20,020 bases of DNA from JBCCFW01 sp039029535. GTDB lineage: Bacteria; Acidobacteriota; JBCCFW01. Below, piece by piece: positions 14,125 to 20,020 of this stretch (position 1 is the first letter of the stretch; every line of letters starts with the position of its first letter). The DNA is taken from assembly GCA_039029535.1 (NCBI GenBank), contig JBCCFW010000148.1:1-20020 (forward strand). Direction: 5' to 3'. Under the pieces are notes generated by a model. It saw nothing but the letters and a program-made list of their open reading frames with translations, was not told the origin of the DNA and searched no databases. A program made the translations under genes and the position numbers.

Positions 14125-15486
14125 ATGAACCAATACGTCGAGTCGATCATCGAGGACGTCAAGGCCAAGAACCCTGCCGAGCCCGAGTTCCACCAAGCCG
14201 TCACGGAGGTCGCGGAGTCCCTCGCCCTCGTCTTCGAGAAGCATCCGCACTACCGCAAGGCGAAGATGCTCGAGCGGATGGTCGAGCCCGAGCGCGTCAT
14301 CATGTTCCGGGTCCCCTGGACCGACGACGCCGGAGACGTCCAGGTCAACCGCGGCTTCCGCATCGAGATGAACAGCGCCATCGGCCCTTACAAGGGCGGC
14401 CTGCGCTTTCACCCCTCGGTGAACCTCGGCATCCTGAAGTTCCTCGCCTTCGAGCAGGTCTTCAAGAACTCGCTCACCACCCTCCCCATGGGCGGCGGCA
14501 AGGGCGGCTCCGACTTCGACCCGAAGGGCAAGAGCGACAACGAAGTCATGCGCTTCTGCCAGAGCTTCATGACCGAGCTCTTCCGTCACGTCGGCCCCAA
14601 CACCGACGTCCCGGCTGGCGACATCGGTGTCGGTGGTCGTGAGATCGGCTTCATGTTCGGCCAGTACAAGCGGCTGGCCAACGAGTTCACCGGCGTCCTC
14701 ACCGGCAAGGGTCGCAACTGGGGCGGCTCGCTGATTCGTCCCGAGGCCACCGGCTACGGCGCGGTCTACTTCGCCGCCGAGATGCTCGACACCAAGGGGG
14801 AGACGCTCGAGGGCAAGCGCTGCCTCATCTCGGGCTCGGGCAACGTCGCGCAGTTCGCCGCCGAGAAGCTCATCGAGCTCGGCGCCAAGGTGCTGACCTT
14901 CTCCGACTCGAAGGGTGTCATCTACGACGAGGAAGGCATCGACCGCGAGAAGCTCGAGTGGGTCATGGAGCTCAAGAACGTCCGCCGCGGTCGCATCGAG
15001 GAGTACGCCTCCGAGTTCTCCGGTGCGGTCTACACGCCGACCGACCGGCGTGACGACGCCAACCCGGTGTGGGGCTACGAGGCCGACTGCTCCTTCCCCT
15101 GCGCCACCCAGAACGAGCTCAACCAGATCGACGCCGGTCGGCTCATCTCCAACGGCTGTCGGCTCGTGTCCGAGGGCGCGAACATGCCGACCGTGGCCGA
15201 CGCCGTGCCCCAGCTCATCGACGCCGGCCTCCTCTTCGGCCCGGGCAAGGCGGCCAACGCCGGTGGCGTGGCGGTGTCCGGTCTTGAGATGGCGCAGAAC
15301 AGCTTGCGCTATAGCTGGACCCGGGAAGAAGTCGACGGACGTCTCCGCAAGATCATGGCGGACATCCACTCCGCGTCCCTGCAGGCGGCGGCGACCTTCG
15401 GCAGCCCCGGCAACTACGTGAACGGCGCGAACATCGCCGGCTTCCTCAAGGTCGCCGACTCGATGATCGATCAGGGCGTCGTCTGA
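14125..15486 (+). CDS. gdhA: Glutamate dehydrogenase, probably NADP-dependent
   Basis: Catalyses reductive amination of 2-oxoglutarate to glutamate, the low-affinity ammonium assimilation route. At 453 residues it matches hexameric bacterial GDH (about 447). The N-terminal catalytic domain has the substrate-binding GPYKGGLRFHP (Lys90) and catalytic PMGGGKGGSDFDP (Lys126, equivalent to E. coli Lys128), with PAGDIGVGGREIG following. The Rossmann domain begins near IRPEATGYG, with ISGSGNVAQFAAEKL as the nucleotide loop and SDSKG after the next strand. The C-terminal part has SEGANMPT and GPGKAANAGGVAVSGLEM. ATG 14125 matches the E. coli-type N-terminus (EFHQAVTEV). It stands alone with its own terminator. 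NADP preference is inferred from similarity to the E. coli type, not proven. Confidence 0.96.
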   Translation: MNQYVESIIEDVKAKNPAEPEFHQAVTEVAESLALVFEKHPHYRKAKMLERMVEPERVIMFRVPWTDDAGDVQVNRGFRIEMNSAIGPYKGGLRFHPSVNLGILKFLAFEQVFKNSLTTLPMGGGKGGSDFDPKGKSDNEVMRFCQSFMTELFRHVGPNTDVPAGDIGVGGREIGFMFGQYKRLANEFTGVLTGKGRNWGGSLIRPEATGYGAVYFAAEMLDTKGETLEGKRCLISGSGNVAQFAAEKLIELGAKVLTFSDSKGVIYDEEGIDREKLEWVMELKNVRRGRIEEYASEFSGAVYTPTDRRDDANPVWGYEADCSFPCATQNELNQIDAGRLISNGCRLVSEGANMPTVADAVPQLIDAGLLFGPGKAANAGGVAVSGLEMAQNSLRYSWTREEVDGRLRKIMADIHSASLQAAATFGSPGNYVNGANIAGFLKVADSMIDQGVV

Positions 15487-15516
15487 GTCTCCGGACCGAC
15501 GAGACCTGAAAGCAGA

Positions 15517-15549
15517 GACGCCCTCTCGACCATGGGTCGGGAGGGCGTC
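15517..15549. terminator. Strong bidirectional hairpin terminator between gdhA and the IPTL-CTERM gene
   Basis: GACGCCCTCTCGACC (15517-15531) pairs with GGTCGGGAGGGCGTC (15535-15549): fifteen pairs with one wobble around a three-base ATG loop. It lies 31 bases after gdhA and 22 bases past the end of the convergent gene. The plus-strand tail (GTTGCGTT) and minus-strand tail (TCTGCTTTC) are both T-enriched, so it can serve both transcripts. Confidence 0.8.
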
Positions 15550-15571
15550 GTTGCGTTGGGGCGATGCTGGC

Positions 15572-16303
15572 TCAGGCTAGGGCGCCGCGTCTCAGCACGA
15601 TGGTGCCGGTCACCAGGACCAGCGCACCGAGGAGCATCAGGGCCCACTCGGTCATCGTGGGGATGGTCTCGGGGGCGGGCGGCTCCTCGGGCATGACGTT
15701 GATGGTGGCGGCGCCGATGGTCGGGTTGACGCTCGAGGCGTTGTGGACGACGCCGATGGCCCCGACGACGGTGTTGAGGTCGACCGAGCCGGGGGCGAGG
15801 GCGTCGAAGGTGATGGTGGCGAACAGGAAGGCATCCGCGGCCACGTCGTAGCCCTGATCGAAGGAGAGCGGACCGGTGTTCGCGTTGATGATGCCGTCGC
15901 CCGTGACCACGCTGAACGCGTTCAGGTCATCGATGGCATCACTGGTCACCGAGCCTGCCGGGCCGAAGGCATCTCCCCAGCGGACGCCGGTCTGGGTCGG
16001 GCCCTCCATGATGGGGAATTCATGGGTCTCGGCGGTGAGGAACTGGATGACGCCAGCCGCGCTGGTGGTGATGTCGAGTCCGCCACCGGTGTCCATCTCG
16101 CTGGCGGAGGGGCCGTTCGTGGTCCAGTAGATGTAGAGAGTACCCGTGTCGCCGACGGTGTAGTCAGCGACCAGGTCGCCGTTGGGGGCGCCCGAGTTGA
16201 GGGGCTGCGTGGACCAGAAGAAGTCGCCGCCCTGGGCCTGGGCAGGGACTGCCAGGAGGCAGCCGGTGACGATGACGGCGACGGTGAGCAGACGCTGGAG
16301 CAT
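15572..16303 (-). CDS. Secreted beta-rich protein with IPTL-CTERM-like sorting tail
   Basis: A 243-residue exported protein. A signal peptide (MLQRLLTVAVIVTGCLLA, cut after PAQA near residue 23) leads to a Gly/Thr/Asp-rich region of predicted beta strands. Segments such as GVIQFLTAE and FATITFDALAPGSVDLN recall cohesin-like carbohydrate/protein-binding folds, though that is a resemblance only. The C-terminus is IPTMTEWALMLLG, a hydrophobic stretch, then LRRGALA. This is the IPTL-CTERM pattern (motif, membrane helix, basic end), which is recognised by exosortase-like systems. The sorting enzyme is not in the window. The start is ATG 16303 because it fits the signal peptide and has GCGAGG upstream; the frame extends further 5' without protein-like content. 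Confidence 0.85.
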   Translation of the reverse strand: MLQRLLTVAVIVTGCLLAVPAQAQGGDFFWSTQPLNSGAPNGDLVADYTVGDTGTLYIYWTTNGPSASEMDTGGGLDITTSAAGVIQFLTAETHEFPIMEGPTQTGVRWGDAFGPAGSVTSDAIDDLNAFSVVTGDGIINANTGPLSFDQGYDVAADAFLFATITFDALAPGSVDLNTVVGAIGVVHNASSVNPTIGAATINVMPEEPPAPETIPTMTEWALMLLGALVLVTGTIVLRRGALA

Positions 16304-16497
16304 GTCGAGCCTCGCGTGATGCGACCCCGGTGACGGCCGGGTGCTCCCGGGTCCCGAGAGTGCCGCGAGGTTAGTCGAGTCCCGCCGTGCCGAGCAACAC
16401 GGATGCAGGGGCCGGTCGTGGTGATTCGACCCGCTTCGGTCTGGAGGGTGCCGAGCTGGCCTCGATGAGCGGCGAAGGGCTCGTACATGCTCACGGG
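16304..16497. promoter_or_regulatory. Divergent intergenic region between the IPTL-CTERM gene and the metzincin gene
   Basis: These 194 bases separate two divergent genes for secreted proteins and must hold their promoters unless the protease starts further upstream. I see no convincing -10/-35 pair. The plus-strand frame of the protease is open through it, so part may be coding if GTG/ATG starts at 16387 or 16465 are used. Confidence 0.35.
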
Positions 16498-19400
16498 ATG
16501 CCCCTCCGTTGCCTGCCGTGCCTCGTCCTGTCTGCCCTCCTGCTCTGCGTGGGCGTCGCCTCGGCTCGCCCGACATCGCTCGTGAACCTGTTGCTCCCGG
16601 AGGCGAGCCCCGAGGTCCTGCTGGTGGAGGTCGGAGAGGGCGAGGGTCCGACGCGTCTCCGCCTCCATCGGCACTCCCTCCGCAGCGAGGACTTCCGGCT
16701 CCTGAGCCATCGAGACGGCGTGCTCACCGAAGTCGCCCCGCCGCCGTCCCGCACTTACCGAGGCACGGTCGATGGCGAGCCCGACAGCCTCGTCCTGGCC
16801 TCGCTCGGCCGGGGCGGCCTGACCGCCGACGTCCTGACCTCGTCGACGGGAACCGACTGGTCGATCCGACCGACGGCGGACGGTGCCCATCGCATCGGTC
16901 CCTTCGAGGAGACGCCACCAGACGAGCTGCGCTGCGGGGTCGAGGGGACGGTCATCGACGGCGAGCCGACGATCGACGGCGGTCGACGCGGCGCCCGCCG
17001 AGCCGGCGGCGACGACTGCACGATGAGCGTGGCGCAGATCGCCTTTGACGCCGACAACGCCTACCACGTGCAGCTCGGCGACTCGCTCGACCTCACCCTC
17101 GAGCGCATCGAGTGGATGATGCAGCGGGTCGACGTGGTCTATGCCCGGGACGTGCAGGTCACCTACGAGGTCACCGCGATCGTCGTGCGGGAGGATCCCT
17201 TCTACGTGGCCGACGGTGACGCCGGTGCCGTGCTCGACGAGTTCCGCGAGCACTGGAACACGTCGCACGGTGACATCGAGCGCGACATGGCTCATCTCAT
17301 GACCGCTCGCGACACGCCCGGCATCGCGGGCCTGGCCTGGGTGGGTGTCGTCTGCACCGACCTCGCCTATGCCTGGAGCAACGACTGGGAGCCCATCATC
17401 GCCCACGAGCTGGGTCACAACTGGGGAGCCGGTCATTGCCAGGACCCCGTGGCCCCTCCGCACGAGAACAACATCCTCTGTGGTGGCGGCGGCATGTGGA
17501 TCGGCCCGGTGGTCCGCGACATCGTCCACGCCCACCGCGACTCGCGAGGCTGCTTGGACACCCGCGTCGGCCCTCACCTCGAGGCGGTGCCGCCCTACGC
17601 CGATCGCGACGTGCTGAGCCTGACCCGCGACGAGCTCGCGAGCCGGGGCGAGATCACTCTCGACGTGCTCGCCAACGACGTCGACGCCAACTGCGACGAG
17701 CTGAGCCTCGTGTCCTTCGACACCGTCACCGCGCTCTGTGGTCGGGTCGAGTGTTCGGTCGGCACCGGGCCGTTCGGTCGTGACGAGCTCACCTACCACC
17801 CGCCGGCCGCGTTCGTCGGTCGTGATGAGTTCACCTACGTGATCACCGACACGACCGGGCTCAGTCACCTCGGCGTGGTGACGATCGACTCAGGCGTGCC
17901 CGAGCTCATCGGCTACTGGCCGCTGGACGAGACCGAGGGCGAGCTCGCCGCCGACCTCACGCGCTGGGCTCGCGACGGCGTTCTCGAGGGAGGAGTGAGC
18001 TTCACGACCGACTCCGAGCCCGGCGTCCTCGGCAACGCGCTCTCGTTGGGAGCCGACGGCGTGTCGGTGACTCTCGGCGGTGGTCAGGTCGAGCCGCCGT
18101 GGACGGCGGCGCTGTGGGTGATGCGACGGGCGAACGAGAACACGTCCGGTGTCTTGCTCGACGCTGGTGGGAGCTCGCTCCGTCTCGAGCAGTGGAACGG
18201 GACCGGACGGGTCGGCTTCACCCGCTACGGTGTCAACGACTGGGCCTTTGCTCACTCGGCGCCCCTCGACACCTGGCAGCATCTCTGCTTCGTTGGCACC
18301 GAGGCGGAGACCTCGCTCTGGGTCGACGGCGTGTTCTCCGAGAGCATCGAAGCCTCGATTCCCTTGCCGCTCCAACGGCTGGGGAGAGACGGCACGGTGC
18401 GGGCCGTCGTCGACGAGGTCCGTGCCTACTCGCGAGCGCTGGAGGCCGACGAGATCGCCGCGCTGGTTGCCGGTGGCGGGCCGGCGGAGAGCCCGAGCCC
18501 GGCCCTCGGTGACCGTCGCGTCGGGCCGGACGCGACGCTCTCCTGGACGGCGTCTCCGGCTGCGGTCGAGCACGACGTCTACCTCGGTGTCGATCGAGAT
18601 GCCGTCGCGGCCGCGGAGACCTCGTCACCGGAATACCTCGGTCGGGTCGCTGCGCCGCCCTTCAGTCCGGGGAGCCTGACCGTCGGTCGTGACCACTACT
18701 GGCGAGTCGATGAAGTGCTCCCGTCTGGTGACGTTCTCCCTGGCGTGGTCTGGGACTTCCGCGTCTTGCCTGAGCTCGAGACCGACCTCGTCGCCTACTG
18801 GCCCTTCGACGACACGGTGCTCGACCACGCCGGTCAGGGGCGGAGCGGTGGCCTGCGCGGGGACGCGAGCTTCGAGCCGGGTCCCGTCGGGGCCGCGCTC
18901 GAGCTGTCCGGACCCGATCAGAGCGTGCGTCTGTTCGGCGCCGATGTCGCTCCGCCGTGGACCTGGTCGGGTTGGGTGCGACGCTCGCTGAGCCCGGAGG
19001 CGGCAGCACCGCTGATGATCTCGGGTCGGTCGTCGCTCCGGCTCGAGCAGTGGCCGGGCACGGGGCAGGTCGGGGTCACCGAGTACGGTGTCGCCGACTG
19101 GGTGTTCGACTACGCCGCGCCCGTCGACGAGTGGGTGCATCTCATGTTCGTGGCGACCGAGACCGAGACGGCGCTCTGGGTCGACGGTGCCCTCACCGAC
19201 ACGATCCCCAACGCGACGGTGTTGCCGCTCGGTCGCATCGGAGCGACCGGTGGCGACCTGCGAGCTGGGCTCGACGAGGTGGCCGCGTGGTCGCGCGCGC
19301 TGAACGAATCGGAGATCCAGGACGTGCATGCCGCGGGTCTCGAGTCTCGCCGCTTCACGTCACCGTGCCCCTGCGAGCTGCACTTGCTGCGCGACGCCTC

Positions 19401-19626
19401 CATCACGTCGCTCTCGCCCGTGACGCCGCCGCTGGCCGACGTGCTGGCAGTCGGGGGCTTGCGGTTGGACGGCGTGGGCGATCGTCTCGTCGACTGTCCG
19501 TCGTCGCCCTTGGTCCTGGCTGGAGAAGCCGTGGCCGGCGACAGCCCCTTGAGCTTCTACGAGCTGGTGGGTGACGTCGTGCTGCGTGTCGGGAAGAGCG
19601 GTGAAGACCTCGTCATCGAGTGGTAG
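16498..19626 (+). CDS. Secreted metzincin zinc protease with Ig-like/cadherin-like and two LamG-like domains
   Basis: About 1042 residues from ATG 16498, which opens a clean signal peptide (MPLRCLPC, then LVLSALLLCVGVASA). In order: a reprolysin-type prodomain (about 25-135; RTYRGTVDGEPDS); a metalloprotease domain with HELGHNWGAGH (zinc ligands His303, His307, His313; catalytic Glu304) and a probable Met-turn at Met333 (GGGGMWIG); an Ig/cadherin-like tandem unit (about 385-465; LANDVDANCDELSL); LamG/concanavalin-like domain 1 (about 470-650); an Fn3-like linker; LamG-like domain 2 (about 765-935); and a C-terminal module ending VGKSGEDLVIEW. The two LamG units share SSLRLEQW-GTG-VG and an RAxSRALxxxEI end, an internal duplication. 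It probably digests extracellular protein or matrix while docked by its LamG domains. Alternative starts are 16465 and 16387; the ribosome site does not settle it. Confidence 0.9.
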   Translation: MPLRCLPCLVLSALLLCVGVASARPTSLVNLLLPEASPEVLLVEVGEGEGPTRLRLHRHSLRSEDFRLLSHRDGVLTEVAPPPSRTYRGTVDGEPDSLVLASLGRGGLTADVLTSSTGTDWSIRPTADGAHRIGPFEETPPDELRCGVEGTVIDGEPTIDGGRRGARRAGGDDCTMSVAQIAFDADNAYHVQLGDSLDLTLERIEWMMQRVDVVYARDVQVTYEVTAIVVREDPFYVADGDAGAVLDEFREHWNTSHGDIERDMAHLMTARDTPGIAGLAWVGVVCTDLAYAWSNDWEPIIAHELGHNWGAGHCQDPVAPPHENNILCGGGGMWIGPVVRDIVHAHRDSRGCLDTRVGPHLEAVPPYADRDVLSLTRDELASRGEITLDVLANDVDANCDELSLVSFDTVTALCGRVECSVGTGPFGRDELTYHPPAAFVGRDEFTYVITDTTGLSHLGVVTIDSGVPELIGYWPLDETEGELAADLTRWARDGVLEGGVSFTTDSEPGVLGNALSLGADGVSVTLGGGQVEPPWTAALWVMRRANENTSGVLLDAGGSSLRLEQWNGTGRVGFTRYGVNDWAFAHSAPLDTWQHLCFVGTEAETSLWVDGVFSESIEASIPLPLQRLGRDGTVRAVVDEVRAYSRALEADEIAALVAGGGPAESPSPALGDRRVGPDATLSWTASPAAVEHDVYLGVDRDAVAAAETSSPEYLGRVAAPPFSPGSLTVGRDHYWRVDEVLPSGDVLPGVVWDFRVLPELETDLVAYWPFDDTVLDHAGQGRSGGLRGDASFEPGPVGAALELSGPDQSVRLFGADVAPPWTWSGWVRRSLSPEAAAPLMISGRSSLRLEQWPGTGQVGVTEYGVADWVFDYAAPVDEWVHLMFVATETETALWVDGALTDTIPNATVLPLGRIGATGGDLRAGLDEVAAWSRALNESEIQDVHAAGLESRRFTSPCPCELHLLRDASITSLSPVTPPLADVLAVGGLRLDGVGDRLVDCPSSPLVLAGEAVAGDSPLSFYELVGDVVLRVGKSGEDLVIEW

Positions 19627-20020
19627 CCGCTCGGTAGCACGACCGACAACGCCGGAAGGTGGGCTCGGCACGCGGTAGCTGCTCAGCCTGGCGTCGCTCC
19701 GTCAGCCGAATCGCCGAACTCTGCTAGTCGCTTCCGAAGTGCCGCGGGCGTGAAACATCGGCGCGACGCCGAGGGTATGACCGCGCTGAACAGCGCGCTC
19801 CAGTCGACACGCTCGCGGCCTGAAGGCCGCTGGCATGGGGGCAGTCTTCTAAGGTTGGCATCAGAGGCATCACAGACAGGGCTGCCAATAACTTTTCAAA
19901 ACCTGTCGGAGATAATTTTCAGGGAGGGACGTATCCAGACGATTTTTGGGGATAACAGTTGTACTTGGTCCGACAGAAACAGAGTCAAAGGCTAATTCTT
20001 ATCGGTCAATGTCCGATGAC
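19627..20020. other. Gene-poor tail with a sharp drop in GC
   Basis: After the protease stop there is no convincing gene. Two compact hairpins lie at 19782-19797 (CGCGCT/AGCGCG) and 19815-19830 (GCGGCC/GGCCGC around TGAA). From 19851 to 20020, I count 77 G/C in 170 bases, about 45%, against a clearly much higher value elsewhere. This part contains a direct repeat GGCATCA (19857-19863, 19866-19872), an inverted repeat CTGTCGGA (19903-19910)/TCCGACAG (19969-19976), and ATCGG/CCGAT (20001-20005, 20013-20017). This might be the edge of acquired DNA or a promoter-rich region for a gene beyond the window. Confidence 0.5.

Noticed and set aside
15946..17868. A 640-residue minus-strand open frame spanning the IPTL gene and the protease
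   Set aside because: It crosses two recognisable genes in the wrong frame or strand and shows no motif of its own.
19840..19862. CTTCTAA, resembling an arginine tRNA anticodon loop
   Set aside because: The five flanking bases on each side do not pair and the rest of the cloverleaf is absent.
19750..19995. An 81-residue plus-strand frame with GTG start crossing the composition break
   Set aside because: No ribosome site, no family resemblance, and its two halves have quite different base composition. It cannot be excluded, but I do not annotate it.

Overview
The window is chromosomal DNA from a high-GC diderm (Gram-negative type) bacterium. Almost every codon ends in G or C, GTG/TTG starts and overlapping genes are common, and an LptD outer-membrane protein is encoded. 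A protein with an IPTL-CTERM-like C-terminal tail suggests an environmental lineage with exosortase-type surface sorting. I cannot name the phylum from the sequence; the gene content would fit groups such as Acidobacteriota or Myxococcota-like bacteria, but that is a guess. No rRNA, tRNA, CRISPR array or complete insertion sequence was found.

Layout. (1) 2-1224, plus strand: the 3' part of an XRE-type helix-turn-helix regulator with an all-helical TPR-like body, overlapping by ATGA a 60-residue protein with an export-type N-terminus. (2) 1234-3732, minus strand: etfB-etfA-rsmI, an electron-transfer flavoprotein operon followed by a 16S rRNA methyltransferase, with a good sigma70-like promoter upstream of etfB. 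(3) 3860-4702, plus: a Memo-family protein. (4) 4801-10941, plus: lptD, a TTG-started NAD(P)-dependent epimerase/reductase, a two-domain isoprenoid-alcohol kinase fusion (VTE5-like plus DUF92/VTE6-like), and a UbiA prenyltransferase. The last three are tightly packed or overlapping. (5) 10942-11440: a non-coding stretch with a GNRA-capped hairpin and other inverted repeats. (6) 11441-13983, plus: a sensor histidine kinase, ruvA and a small membrane-anchored diheme protein. (7) 14125-15486, plus: gdhA, ending at a strong bidirectional hairpin. (8) 15572-16303, minus: the secreted IPTL-CTERM protein. (9) 16498-19626, plus: a secreted metzincin protease with two LamG-like domains. (10) 19627-20020: no convincing gene, with GC falling to about 45% over the last 170 bases.

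The most interesting system is block 4. The fused kinase carries, in one chain, homologues of the two enzymes that plants and cyanobacteria use in sequence to turn a free prenyl alcohol into its diphosphate, and the gene directly after it encodes a UbiA enzyme that would consume a prenyl diphosphate. Together with the epimerase/reductase this looks like a compact salvage-and-transfer route for an isoprenoid lipid or quinone. The second lead is block 1, whose layout (XRE-TPR regulator overlapping a small exported peptide gene) resembles RRNPP peptide quorum-sensing modules. Both are inferences from motifs and gene order.
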